In this document: positions 51,901 through 63,750 of the stretch, piece by piece
Numbering within the stretch: position 1 is the first letter of the stretch
How the letters are laid out: the number at the start of each line of letters is the position of its first letter
Source: Sporothrix humicola
Taxonomy: Eukaryota; Ascomycota; Sordariomycetes; Ophiostomatales; Ophiostomataceae
Direction of reading: 5' to 3'
Assembly (NCBI GenBank): GCA_021396245.1
Contig: WNYE01000064.1
Coordinates: 177,616 to 241,615, forward strand
DNA length: 64,000 nucleotides
Translations under genes and position numbers: made by a program
The notes under the pieces: model-generated
Database searches by the model: none
The model's input: only the letters and a program-made list of their open reading frames with translations
What the model was told of the DNA's origin: nothing

Positions 51901-53607
51901 AGGAATGGACGAGCGCCGAGAAGGAACGAGCAGATACGAGCGAACGAAACGAGACAGGCGTCGCCGAGAGTGGAGAAATGAAAAGGAAAAAGTGAAGGAA
52001 AGGTGTGTGTTGTGAAATATTGTTGTAAAGAAAATACAGTGAATGAATCGCAAGATCGCAATCGCACTGAATCAGACCATCCGGGTTCTGTTTAGCGCTA
52101 GGGGCGCCTCGTATTTGTTTCTTTTCGTCGCTTTTCTCCTTTTTTCTCCTGTTGTATTTCTACTATTTTATTCTTTTTCGTCTTGCTCACGGTGGCATTC
52201 GGTCACAGTTTTGTGTCTCTCCTTGTGAACCCTGAATTGAACTGTCTTGTCTCACAGCATCAATTGCCGCTCAATCGCCAATCGTTTGTCTCAAACAGGA
52301 TGCAAAGGGTTCAACTGACTGTCAGTTTCGGGAATGAGGAAATACAAATAGTGAGACTCAGATGAAAGAGAGCCGAGAGAGAAATTCCAGCGGGTCCTGG
52401 CAGAATTTGTGCTTTAACGTTACTCGCACTCGTACCGTGCCTTGATTTTGACTTGCTGGCTCGCTTTCTTCTCTTCTTTCACTCTTTCTCTCTTCCCTCT
52501 CAACTTCCCTCTCAACTTCCCGCCCCGGAGGCAAACTGTTTTCCCGGGCGCGATTTCGGCGGTTCTTACCCGTGCCGGGCAACAAGAACAAGGAAGAACA
52601 GACGGAGGGCTGCCCATTTTCTTGCCCGTGACCTCGACAGCGCTTGGAGCCCTCTTTTGTCCTCTTAACAAGGCCCTTTTTACTGTCTTCACAAGACCCT
52701 GCCCATCATCTCGTATCGACGGTTTTAAACTTTTTTGGCCACAACACTAAACAGCAAACTTGACGTCAAGCGCAAAACGGCTCCCTCCCTCCCCACATCA
52801 CAGCCTTGCCTCGTTACGAGACAGTAGGACCGTGTCTTCCCCAACATTTTCAGATGTCAGTTTTTCCTTGGCGAGGCCAGAAACAGGGTCCTATGAATGT
52901 GGGTAAAGTGAAGCCAAGGTGTTCGCGATAGCTTGATATTTCTTTGTCTGTAACAAGTTTGACAAGGTGTACATTAACCCGGATATTGAAGCTACTGGAA
53001 TTTTGAATTTGGCATACTAGCATACTGGCATACTGGAAAACTGTCATCACTTGCCCCATACAGGCCACGATGGTTTTGAGTAGCAATGACTTATGCAATA
53101 ACAGCGGTTTTAAGCCTCATTAACCTGGTACAAAAACCCTTTCTTGGTATCATTCAAAACTTCAGGTCGCAATGCATTCGATATGGGCGTCATCAATTTT
53201 GTGACCGGAGTCGTCATTCAAATGCTTAAGATAAGAATTAATGGGATGGCCCCTTTAGCACCGTGACCTCCCACCGACTGGCATGTTGAAATGTTGATCC
53301 TTGTCGCGATCCGGACGGGTTTCCACGCACCGACCACCAGCTGCACCCACGTCACTCCAAAAATAGTAAGACAACAAGACGCCAAAAAATTGTCCATGGA
53401 CGGACCGTCGTGAGACGATCTCCCCCCGGCCCGAGAACACTCGCAGTCAACCACTTTATGACTACATTCCTCCCAGGGGCTTTTTCGGCAGTGGTAGCGC
53501 TGCATCTCACATCGTATCGTAGATCGGCCGTTGGATGAGACAACAGGGAGGGTGCAATACGGGTTCGCTTGGCCGGTGAGGCTGTATTCAGGGACAAAAG
53601 TATTTTA

Positions 53608-53635
53608 TAAAAAAAAAATAAAAAAAAAAATAAAA

Positions 53636-53667
<32 letters not shown>

Positions 53668-53670
53668 AAA
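53608..53670 (+). repeat. A-rich tract followed by (GAAA)8 microsatellite
   Basis: A-tracts interrupted by single T at 53608-53637, then eight GAAA units at 53638-53669. Likely length-polymorphic. It does not have other hallmarks of a retroelement tail next to it. Confidence 0.9.
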
Positions 53671-54456
53671 CGCGTACACGACTTCAGTGTCGCCGTCGTA
53701 CGGAATACGGCTTGCATCATTTCTATAACTCTGCGGCTCTCTGCAGGTCGCCGTCTCCGTTCCGTTGCCGTGGTTCGTGGATGTGGCTGTGATGCGTACT
53801 CTGTGTTCTGTAATTGCATTGCACATCGTATATCGTGTATCGTACTCCGTCTCTCCGTATATCGTACAGTGTGCAATGTCGCCTGTCCTTGTCAGCATCA
53901 ACTGGCACGTTACGCCTGCCGATTATCTGTGACCTGTGGCCGCCAATCATCATCATCACCCTGGCCCTTTGCGTTCGAACGCCACAAAATCAGGCGAGGT
54001 ACTGCAGATCTGCAGATGACATAAACATGGGGCTGTTGATTGGACCATCTTCAACGATGTTGTCCAATGGCGGAAAAGCCGACAACTGGCAGGACATACG
54101 ACGGCATTTTGTGTGGACTTTAGTCGTATTCTCCCATCCTCAGCCTTGCCCTATTCACTCGAAGTCTAGTTAATTAATGTACGGGAAATTCTCACTCTGC
54201 GAGATATCTAATACTGGTCTTCCTCAAGATCAAGTAAACAGTCGGTTTCCACGGGGCTTCAAGGACAATACTGTGCAGGCTTGTCAGCTTGTGTTATATT
54301 GGGGCATCTAAAAGAGTAGCTCTGGCACTGGGTATTTGTAACAAGTTTATGAAAACTTTCGAAGGATCTTGTCTATTTATTTGAGATTTTTTCATCATTT
54401 TGCTTCTGGCTTTATTTTGATTATTCTTTTATTACCGTTAAAAAACTGAAAAAGTC

Positions 54457-54887
54457 GCCCCTGTGGTGCAGTGGTTAAGGCACCGGGTGTTCCTTGAGTG
54501 GTAGCGGGTTCGAATCCCGCCAGGGTTTATTAACTTGCGAATTTTTCTGGCCAATAAATTCGTACCCCGGCCTGTTGACGAGTATACTGTCGCCCCTGTG
54601 TTAGTGAAGGCGGATTGGAGGCCCGCCTTCGCAGCAGGATAAGTCGGGCTTCTCTGTCCAGGTCCAAGGGCTAAGCGCAAACAGATCTTTAGTGGGAGAA
54701 GTGGTACTAATGACGAGAATTTCGGAAGGATAGAAATAGGGGGCTATTTGCTACGGCATACTATGTATCTTACTAAATTTCGCACACAACAGTTAGTTAG
54801 TTTTGTGATAGTTTATTCCCTAGAGGGTTTTGTTTAGTTAGACGTTAATAGTTAGGATTGACTGAGAAAGGCGAATAATATACTACT
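54457..54887 (+). mobile_element. tRNA-derived SINE with 11-bp target-site duplication
   Basis: 431 bp flanked by identical direct repeats ACTGAAAAAGT (54446-54456 and 54888-54898). The 5' head is tRNA-like, starting one base inside the element: pol III A box TGGTGCAGTGG (54465-54475), D stem GTGC/GCAC, B box GGTTCGAATCC (54508-54518) in a perfect T arm GCGGG/CCCGC. The acceptor stem pairs at five of seven positions, and the anticodon arm is three bases short and cannot pair, so it is not a working tRNA. The body has a hairpin (GAAGGCGG 54606-54613 with CCGCCTTC 54623-54630) and repeats the head's first ten bases (CGCCCCTGTG) at 54591-54600. The 3' end is a TAC simple repeat. These are SINE hallmarks; mobilisation would need a LINE elsewhere. 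Confidence 0.8.
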
Positions 54888-54898
54888 ACTGAAAAAGT

Positions 54899-56633
54899 TA
54901 AAATAAAATATATTTAAAAAATGAAACTAGGATTGTAAATATATAACACAATACATGTTCACGTCTTCTTTTCTTTCTTCTTTTGGATTGGTTTCCATGA
55001 ATCGCCGTGACGTGTGACCTTTTGCACGTATGATGTTGAATGATTCATGCCCACGATTTGTGCCATTTGTTTGGGGTAGAAGTGCCCCGCAATGGCCAAA
55101 CGTCCGTTGGGGAAAAGCCCCCATTTTCCTTTGTCCGCTGCCGTTCCGCCCTATGAAAGTCCAATCCCACGCGGCAAACTGACTGCGAAAAAGCACAATG
55201 CAGACTGCGATACCGCTCTACCGCTGTGTCGGCTGCTCGGGTCTCTGCTTCCATCTGCGTCCAGGGCCCAAGGCATTACGCCATAGGCTCTCGGAGAACG
55301 GGCATATCTTACGATATCTCACCTTACAAGAACTCAATGGCAGTTTGTTGTGGCGAACAATTGAAACTTTTTTTTTGTAAATAAGATATCTCGTAAATAT
55401 TCAGGAAGACGATAATCGGCAGGAAGAGTCGTCCATTTTAACCTCGATCGTGCCTGCCTAACATCTCCCTCATATTCCCTCCTTCCTTTTCCCTTCATTT
55501 TTCTGTTTACCCGGTAAACCGCAACAAGAGGACGCCGGTTCCGCGCTGCAGCTTCGCACACACCAATCAACCACGAGACAAATCAAAGTTTGACTGGTTT
55601 GGCAGGCAAATCCCCAATCCCAATCCAGTGGCCAAACCCCCAATCCGAGCCAATCCGGCGGTGCCAGACTCGACCAAACTTTGCTCTGTCTTGACATCAG
55701 ACGAGAGACACCGAACGCTCCTTCCTCGACTTCAATTTAGGGTGGAATGTTTAAATCGGAAACTGCCCTCGAATAAACAATATACTGCTACCAATATAGT
55801 GGTATCCGAAACTCAGGCATCGGAAGCAATCACAAAAGCGCGGACATTGACTCCGGACGGCAGCTTTCCCTCCGGAGACGGGGCTCTTCTCCTTCGATTT
55901 TCCATTTCGACGTTGCTGCAGCTTGCATTGCATCCTGTTGATACCAGAACTTTCTGTCGCTCTTTCCTTATTTCCCTTCTTGTCTGCCACTTTCCTTTTT
56001 CGACTCCTTCCCTCTCCTCATTATCGGTTCCCTTCGCCAGCTTCGCGCGGGGAAAGCGCATTTCTTTCGCACTTGCCTGGCCCTGATCTGTCCGTGGAGC
56101 TATTTAGTATCTTACTATTGCTAGTTCTGGGCGTGGGGATCCTCTTTTTCTGCCGCCCATTGTTCTACTGCCTTCTGTCTCGGTCTGTGACTGTCACAGG
56201 CCGCGCTTCTTGACTCGCCCGTCTCTCCCCATTCTCCCCTTCCCCCACATTTCCACATCCCACCTTCTCAACCCAGACTCATTGCCGCGATTTTGTTCAC
56301 CAAATAAAAGAGACAACCAACAACACCAACTTCTGGCTCCGAACTCCAAAAAACCCAAACAACTGCAGCCTATCCCGCCGTCCGCGCCCCTGCCGCCCGT
56401 TCGGCTAGTCTCGTTCGGCTTACTGTCACTTTTCTTTTGGCTTTTGAGCGTTGGCATTTTCTTCTTATTTCGCTGCCATTGCACACACTTTGCTTTTGCT
56501 TGTGATTCTCAATCTTCAACCGCCAACCAACACCAACCAGTACCAACCAACCGCACGTCATTTCCTACGGTTGCCCTTCCTCACCGACACCTCACCCCTC
56601 CTTTACCCTCTTTCTCTCCCGCCCGACCGACCA
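54899..56633. other. Intergenic, promoter/leader of the FAD synthase gene
   Basis: AT-rich next to the SINE, then strongly pyrimidine-rich from about 55900 to the start codon at 56634, typical of a fungal leader. Frames in the leader (for example 56210-56902, +) run into the gene in the wrong frame. No other gene recognised. Confidence 0.45.
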
Positions 56634-57793
56634 ATGGCGGACGGCCAGCAAACAGTCGGCCGGTCGTCGGCCGGTGTCGATGCACCCACCAACGGCACGG
56701 GCCCCTACCACACAAACGGCGCTGGTACAGGCGCATTACAACCACAACACGTTGCAGTCGCGGCTGGAGACTACCACTTCCCCGATGTCTGCTACAAGCT
56801 GCGAACCAAGGTCCGGGCGTTCCTCGACGAGGAAATCCCCGCATCCGAAGAGCTGCTGCGCAACATGCAGAGCCAGGTCCGTGTGTCCGTCGACGTCATT
56901 GAGCAGGCCCTGCGCCGGTATACCCTCGACCAGATCTCGCTGTCGTACAATGGCGGCAAGGACTGCCTGGTGCTGCTGATTCTCATCCTGGCATGTCTGC
57001 CGGTGTGCAATGAGCCGGTGGCCGAGAATGGAGCCGGTGCCGAGGCCGGAGCCGAGGCAACCAAGCCAGTAGCCGAGGGGACACAACCGGTGTCCACAAC
57101 AACATCAAGGCCGGCACCGACAGATACGCCCCGCCCGTTCCAGGCCATCTACATTGTCCCGCCGGACCCGTTCCCCGAGGTCGACGAGTTCGTCGACGAG
57201 TCCACCGTCGAGTACCACCTCGACCTCGCCCGCTATCCCCTGCCCATGCGCCAGGCCCTCGACGCCTACCTCGCCGAACGCCCGAAAGTCCAGGCCATCT
57301 TCATGGGCACCCGCCGCACCGACCCCCACGGCGAGTTCCTCACCCACTTTACGCCCACCGACCCGGGCTGGCCCCAGTTTATGCGCATCCACCCGGTCAT
57401 CGACTGGCACTATGCCGAAATCTGGTCGGTAAGTTGATGTCCTCGCTGCGCTTTTGTCCTCGCTTCACTTTTTGTCCTCGCTGCGCTCGCAGTCTTGGGT
57501 CCTCGCTTCGCTCGTGGTCTTTCTTTCCTCGCTTCGCTCGTTTACCTTTGTCGTTCGTACTAACTTTCCAGTTCATCCGCCATTTCGACATCCCCTTCTG
57601 CCAGCTCTACAACCGCGGCTTCACCTCTCTCGGCGGCACCACCGACACCCGCCCTAACCCCGTCCTCGCCAAAAAGGCCAAGGGCGCCCACGATGCCAGC
57701 AACGACGACAGCGGCGCATCGACCCCGACTTCCTTCCGGCCCGCGTATGAGCTGATGGACGACGACGAGGAGCGTCTGGGGCGGGGGAAATGA
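56634..57793 (+). CDS. FAD1: FAD synthase (FMN adenylyltransferase, Fad1 type)
   Basis: Transfers AMP from ATP to FMN to make FAD; PAPS-reductase-like fold. Exon 1 56634-57428, intron 57429-57571 (143 nt, GTAAGT...CTAACTTTCCAG), exon 2 57572-57793; 338 aa. Residues 1-40 are a Thr/Gly/Asn-rich leader. The nucleotide-binding PP-loop reads LSYNGGKDCLVLL (about residues 103-115), followed by a low-complexity Glu/Ala/Thr insert (about 127-165) not usual in the family. Later blocks fit Fad1: FMGTRRTDPHGEFL, VIDWHYAEIWSFIRHFDIPF across the splice joint, and LYNRGFTSLGGTTDTRPNP. Start chosen at the ATG after the CT-rich leader. Confidence 0.93.
57440..57540 (+). repeat. Intronic minisatellite, five TCCTCGCTKCGCT units
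   Basis: Units begin at 57440, 57457, 57475, 57500 and 57526 inside the FAD1 intron, so about 70% of the intron is repeat. Spacers are T-rich and vary. The unit contains no splice signal. Confidence 0.85.
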
Positions 57794-58592
57794 GGAAATG
57801 AGGAGGAGATGGACTGATAGGAACACAGAGTATCAAAAGGGGCAGGACAACTGATGGACGATGATGAATGAATGGCGATGATTTTTGGAGGGGCTGGCGA
57901 ACGGCCAGTGAATCATAGACAAAGACTTTATTTTCTAACGTTTCTTGCACATACTCATACATTGCATACAGAACTCCCTTTTTGGACAGGGAACAGACGC
58001 ATACCAACACATACCAAAACAGACATCTACATCATTTTTTTTTCTTTTTCGTTTAGCATTTTGGAATTTTACTAAGATTTTCACAACGTCTTTCCTGCGC
58101 TTCGGATACAGGGGCCAACTGACATATCCGGCAGTGGTTGCATAATGCGGGTGAGCGGCGGACCAGAATGTAAACACGAGAGATATAAGAGTATCTTGAT
58201 ACCGTACGTATCCAACCACAAAGGCATCTCTATCCCTCCTGGCAGCCTCACCCTTACTTGGCTATGCTGTTGATCACATATCTTTCCTAGCTTCATATTC
58301 GTGCAGTTCTGTCTATCGACCTGTTGCCTTCTCACCGCTCACCTTGGCATATATATCTAGCAAAGATGAACGCGTGCGGACGAGATAGTCTATCTCATGA
58401 GGAATACAGTACTCCTTTATTTATCTACATGAGCCAATATTGCCATGTGGCAAATGGACTGTCCGTTGCAGGGTGGCCAGGGTCATCTACTTTTCCCCAT
58501 CTAAGCATCGTCAAATTTGACAGATACCAGCATTGCTTTGACAGAAATGTCCGACTCGACAGGTCCGAGCTCAAATCGACCGACGTACCTGC

Positions 58593-58631
<39 letters not shown>

Positions 58632-60065
58632 ACACGGGCCAGTTGTGATCTGGCGCGGTTCATGAATTCCATATTTCTGTTCTGACCTCTCCTTATCATG
58701 ATCGAGTGATATCCTTGCCTTGTCAAAGTCTGTGACAATTCCCCGTGATCTTTGCAGGGATTCAAATCGCAGATCGGCAGCCTCTCACGCATCACTGACT
58801 CGCCATGTCAAGTGTCCGGATATTCTTTGGCTACTACTGAGAAATGAAAAAAAAAAAAAAAGAAAACCATTCGCATCTTTGATAATCTTCCAGGTAGACA
58901 GGAGAGCGGACGAGATATGATGGCAGTCACCAGTGTACCGCTTAATGAACGTCTTGGAGGACGATATCTGCCACGAAAGAAGCGTTCTATTTCTTCTAGA
59001 AAACGCCTCTTGTTTACCGAAATGGCTGATCCAGTTGCCACAAAATACACCCAAATTAAGCGAGTGTCAACGGAGGCCGGCGGGCAGCGCCAGTCTGTGC
59101 AACGCCACGACCAACGGTAGATGTGCGGCAGCGCTCCGTCCCCGTTCTTGGCAGGCACTCAAGAGCAGAAGCATTTTGAACAATTTGAGATGAAATTTGA
59201 AGAAAGAAGAAAAGAAGAATAAGAATGCATGAAAAAGAAATGCACATGCAATTGGTACCCTCCGCCTTCCCTGTAGTGTAAAAAAGTGGGTAGTGGTCGT
59301 CGATTGGACCAATACCCAAAATGGCAAGTGGTTTGGGTAGGCCAAAGATAAGGCTGGCCCGCACCACTCTGTGTGCTGATCACTCCTCTTGTTCCTCCTC
59401 CTCCAGTCCGAATCGTCGGTAAGGACAAACCCCCTGTTGTAAGTGGAAACTCGTCACAGATAAGAGCAGAAGAAAAGCTTTTTCAGAGCCACTCGAGAGC
59501 CACTCTATGGGCTGACACTCGAATACTGGGATTGTGTACCTAGCTTTATCTATTCTCTTCCAACGGCGTGGGAGGCGTGGAGGTCGTTGGGTGATCCTGT
59601 AAGGTGGCAGGTTGATTAATGGACGAGTGTCGCGTGCCTCGATGGAGACGAGATGGGAAAGTAGAAGGCAAAAAGTATGGAGAAAATGAGGAAATAAAAG
59701 ACAGACAAGAAGAAAAAGGAAAGAATAGTCGACAGGCGGGCAGGGAGATAGATATGCACAAGTGAAGAGGGGCCGCTCAAAACGGGGACGACTTGTGATA
59801 TATGTTTGACGGGTCCGTTACCCCCTGGCCGGGTCACCACGCACGAGCTTTTTGATCTTTTGACTCTTTTCTTGAAACTGCGCCATGTCCACATCACGAT
59901 CCTGCCTCGAGGCATTTTGAAGACTGTCGACTCGACTGCACCCGACTGACCCGACTCAATTTTGATTTTGTACAACTCGTGCCGGCCGCGATGGGCCTCC
60001 ACTAACGACGATCACGACATCATACCGACAACACATAGTTTTTTTACCCCTTAAAAACGGCCACC
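57794..60065. other. Intergenic, no gene recognised
   Basis: About 2.3 kb between two plus-strand genes. Only simple repeats noticed: (AC)16 at 58597-58628 and an A-run around 58847-58861. Confidence 0.45.
58597..58628 (+). repeat. (AC)16 microsatellite
   Basis: Sixteen uninterrupted AC units; a potential polymorphic marker. Confidence 0.97.
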
Positions 60066-61295
60066 ATGTTGGAAGAACTTCCCAGTCTCAAGCCGGCGTC
60101 GTGGACGCTGTGGACCATTGGCATCGCAACAGTCATTGCCCGCTTCGTGTCCCGCCGTCTCGCCCTCGGCAGCTGGCGCAAACTGCAGCTCGACGACTAC
60201 CTCATGGCCCTGTGTGCCATTACCTTCACGGGCGTCACGGTGTGCTCGAACCAGGTCGGCCTCAACGGCAGCAACTACGCCCCCGAAAGCGAGATTGAGA
60301 AATGGTCGCCACAGGAAATCAGCGACGCCGAATGGGGCAGCAAGATGCTGCTGGCGCTCGAAGAGTTTATGCTGGCGACGGTGTGGCTCGTCAAGGCGTG
60401 TCTGCTCATCCTTTACGGGAGGCTGACATCTGGACTGGCCGAGGCTTTTGCCGTCAAGCTGGTGGCCATGTACTGCGTCGTCGGCTACATCGTCATCCAG
60501 ATCTTGTATCTTGGCGTCTGGTGCCGGCCCTTTCACGACTACTGGGCCGTGCCCGTGCCGGACGGACATGGTGAGTCGTCCCAATAATCAAAGCAGATGT
60601 GTGCAAATCCATACTAACCATCACTCTTTCCCCCAGACCAATGCAAAACCTACCTCAACCACATGATTACCGTCACCGTCTTCCACGTTTCGTCCGACCT
60701 TCTCATGCTCCTGATCCCCGTTCCCATGATCGCCCGTGCCAAACTCCCACATCTCCGCAAGATTATTCTTTGCTTCATCTTCAGTCTCGGCCTCCTCGTC
60801 GTTTTGGTGGCCATTCTCAACCGCTACTACAACTTTACCGTCTCCAACAGCCTGGTCTTTCTGGTCTGGTACAATGGCGAGGCCAGCACGGCCGTCATGG
60901 TCGCCAACATTCCGTTCTGCTGGACACTGCTGAGACGCCTCTTTGCCCTCGATGCATGGGGCTCGTCCAGCCGCCGCAGCCGCAATGCTTCGGGTGCCCA
61001 CCGTCTCGATGACCGGGACATTCCCGTCGGATCAGCTTCGGCCGGCCGTACTGGTGGCAGCGGCCAGAAAGGAAGCCAAAAAGCAACCCAAAGTGGAGGC
61101 CGCCGACCATTTACCTCCCTCGTCGGCATCGACCCGACATGCACAACAGCCAGCATGGAGCGCATGACGGCACAGCAGACGGGTGATACCAACATGTACC
61201 ACCTCGACTTTAAGCACAGCGACAAGGTATCGTCGTACGGGCCACATAAAGGCTCGAGTGATGGGGCAGATACCGATCCAGAACTTGGGATGTAA
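60066..61295 (+). CDS. Fungal rhodopsin-domain integral membrane protein
   Basis: Seven-helix membrane protein of the large fungal family annotated as rhodopsin domain (SAT5/Pth11-related core without CFEM); roles in the family are mostly unknown. Exon 1 60066-60570, intron 60571-60636 (66 nt, GTGAGT...CCCCCAG), exon 2 60637-61295; 387 aa. Hydrophobic segments at about 12-28, 45-62, 95-120, 130-150, 175-195, 205-230 and 245-270. Family marks: RRLALGSWRKLQLDDYLM near the N-terminus, LYLGVWCRPFHDYWAVP, the joint giving DQCKTYLNH, and PVPMIARAKLPHLRKIILC. The C-terminal 100 residues are a hydrophilic Ser/Gly/Arg tail, presumably cytosolic. Confidence 0.88.
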
Positions 61296-62365
61296 TATCA
61301 ATTCCCTTTTTTAGATGTTCTGTAGTTTCGTTTACTCGTCATTCTAAGACGTGAGACGTCCATATATCCTAGTTTTGGTTACTAAAATTTATGTATCTTG
61401 CTAGGTTAGCGAGTAGGTTTTAAATATTGTATACTAGATGTGTTATAGCACGAGAGAGCGATACCATGCCATATTTTGGCCAATTATAAAACTGCGGATT
61501 TTTTAACAGCTTTTTCAATGTTAATTTACACCGTCAAGAATCATTTGTCAATACAGAATTCCAGATGGTATTGAGCTAGCTGTTCTCTACATCTTGGGAA
61601 TCCAAGCAGCTGCCTGTTAAACTTAAAGAGATGACGATTCACATGCAAGGCTGAGAGATTGCAAAAATCATAGAAAATTCGAGAATCCAAGCACGTGTCC
61701 CGCGTCTACAGCCAGACGCACAACATCGTCGTCGATCCAGTGAGCGCTCCTTTTTTCCAGTTGAAGCATTTGGGTGCCTTTTGGTGACGCAAAGGAATAA
61801 GTGGGAGTCAACGAGTCTAGCCAATTATGGCGTAGCCTTGTGTTGATGGCAGGTACCGTTTTGCGGGACACACACAGAATGTGTACATTGACACTAAAGT
61901 ATCCACTTAAATATTCCACTTTGGACCAATGGCGTTAAAGAGCTGCCTGGGCGGCACCCGACTCGGAAGCGAGAAAAAGGCGAGGTTTTGGTGTAAACGC
62001 CATACAATTTTGACTGTGGCTCGCACTCTGCTCGCTGGCGATGTGTGGGCGAGGTTGCGCGAGAAGAAGGCTCCTTACAATGTGACGATGCCAGCAAGTG
62101 TTGCGATGCAGGCAAAGAAATGATGGCACAAAGAAAGAGAGCCAAAATGTATAAAGATGAGGGGTTTCCCTTGCCAAGATGAAAATTTGAAAAAAGAGAA
62201 ATCATCACCAACAAGAAAAACAATCAATCAATCAAACAACACTCATCAACATCATCTCATCACGAGCGTCACTTACACCGTGACTCCACTTTTCACATCA
62301 TACTCACGTTCACGTTGTACATCTCACACAATCTCACATTTCTGTCTACACCCACATCTTCCACA
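61296..62365. other. Intergenic, AT-rich left half
   Basis: AT-rich 3' flank, then promoter of the alpha/beta hydrolase with TATAAAG at 62150-62156 and a CA/TC-rich leader up to the start at 62366. No gene recognised. Confidence 0.45.
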
Positions 62366-63244
62366 ATGTCTGTCCAGTTTATTGAAAACGACGGCGGCAA
62401 GCTTGCCGTTGAGACCCGCGGCCCAGCCAACGCGCCGCTCGTCGTCTGCTCGCCCGGCCTAGGCGACACCCGCGACGCCTACTCGGCCGTTGCCGACCAG
62501 CTCGTCAAGGCCGGGTTCCGGGTCGCACTCGTGGACCTCCGCGGCCAGGGCGATTCGTCCACTGGTTTCCGCAGCTACGGTGACGAAGAGACTGCCTCGG
62601 ATTTTTTGAAGGTGGTCGAGACACTGGCACCCGGCGGCCGCGCCGTTTTGGCGGGTGCTTCTATGTCGGGCGGTGCCGCCACGATCGCTGCTGCTCAGCG
62701 CCCTGATCTGGTGGCCGGTGTGGTTTTGCTGGGCGCTTTCTTGCGCAATGGCTCGGCCGGCGCTGTCATGCGCTTCATCATGAACCTCATGTTTCTGCGC
62801 CCCTGGGGTCCGAGTGTTTGGAAAATGTACGCCGCAACGCTCTGGCCCGGCCTGACACCTGAGGCCGCCAAAGAACGCGCCCAGCGGTCCACCACGCTCC
62901 TGACTCGCCCGGCTGAAGGTGGCAGCAAGGAAACCCGGTGGGCCGCCTTCCAGTCGCTCATGGGCTCGATCGACCACGACAAGGCCGTCGCCCCGTGGCT
63001 GCCCAAGGTCAAGACGCAGCCGGCGCTCGTCGTGGTCGGCGACAAGGACCCGGACTGGAGCAAGCCGGTGGAGGAGGCGGCGTGGGTGGCCGCGCAGTTT
63101 TCGGCGACTGCGACGACGACACTCACAGTCGAGGGCGCGGGACATGCACCGCAGTACGAGAACCCGGCCGTGGTCGGTCCCGAAATGGTGCGGTTCTGCA
63201 ATAGCCTGCGGGAGGGTTCATCATTCAAGAGGGTGGCGGCATAA
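62366..63244 (+). CDS. Alpha/beta hydrolase fold protein
   Basis: 292 aa, one exon; start at ATG 62366 after a CA-rich leader. Order of motifs: SPGLGDTRDAY (oxyanion region), VDLRGQGDSS, nucleophile elbow GASMSGGA (serine in the GAS-M pattern), acid in VVGDKDPDW and base in GAGHAP. The elbow has Ser where the second small Gly usually sits. A helical cap with RFIMNLMFLRPWGPSVWKMY lies between elbow and acid. No signal peptide. General hydrolase; could be an esterase, lactonase or haloperoxidase-like enzyme. Confidence 0.87.
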   Translation: MSVQFIENDGGKLAVETRGPANAPLVVCSPGLGDTRDAYSAVADQLVKAGFRVALVDLRGQGDSSTGFRSYGDEETASDFLKVVETLAPGGRAVLAGASMSGGAATIAAAQRPDLVAGVVLLGAFLRNGSAGAVMRFIMNLMFLRPWGPSVWKMYAATLWPGLTPEAAKERAQRSTTLLTRPAEGGSKETRWAAFQSLMGSIDHDKAVAPWLPKVKTQPALVVVGDKDPDWSKPVEEAAWVAAQFSATATTTLTVEGAGHAPQYENPAVVGPEMVRFCNSLREGSSFKRVAA

Positions 63245-63750
63245 GTGATACGGCGACGTAAAAGACACGAGGTTCACGGCGCGCCGGAGTTGCATTTTAC
63301 ACTTGTTTGCTGGCTGTCACTTTTTCTACTTTGGTTTTGGTTGTTCTATTTCGAACGCTGTAGCGGGTAAGGCTGGAAAAGACAGATGCCAAGGCATTTT
63401 GACATGGCTGTGGTAATGGCAGGCGGTTGACATTGACAGTTTGACATTTTTGACGTTTCTGTTCGATTCGGATACCATTTAGATTTCCTTTGTTTACTTA
63501 ATAATTAATATTTTCAATGATTCTACTTGTCAACTCATTCAAAAACGTGAATGAAACTAAATAATCGTGTTCAAAACGCGAGATGAAAGATGCAAAAGAA
63601 GAAAAAAAAGTAAAATTCATTAAACGAAAAATGCCATGATCGTAAGAGCCTATTTCCCGATTCAAAACGTATGCCCTGGATATCCTTGGCTAGTGAAGAG
63701 ATAAAAGAAGAAAGAACAGCAAAGAGAAACAATAACCTCAGAAAACACGT
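63245..63750. other. Convergent 3' flanks
   Basis: AT-rich space between the hydrolase (+) and the glycine-zipper gene (-). No feature recognised. Confidence 0.5.

Larger units (their letters stand above)
47579..54456. other. Gene-poor interval, no gene recognised
   Basis: About 6.9 kb. Every frame over 100 codons was read; none has family motifs, a persistent third-position GC bias or credible splice partners. The left 1 kb is the promoter of the preceding minus-strand gene. Long CT- or purine-rich patches alternate. Contains a 24-bp tandem duplication, a (GAAA)8 microsatellite and, at its right edge, a SINE. Non-coding RNA genes or a gene with many tiny exons would escape this reading. Confidence 0.4.

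Noticed and set aside
54458..54528. Functional tRNA gene
   Set aside because: A and B boxes and T arm are good, but the anticodon arm is three bases short and unpaired and the acceptor has a mismatch; the TSD shows it is the head of a SINE.
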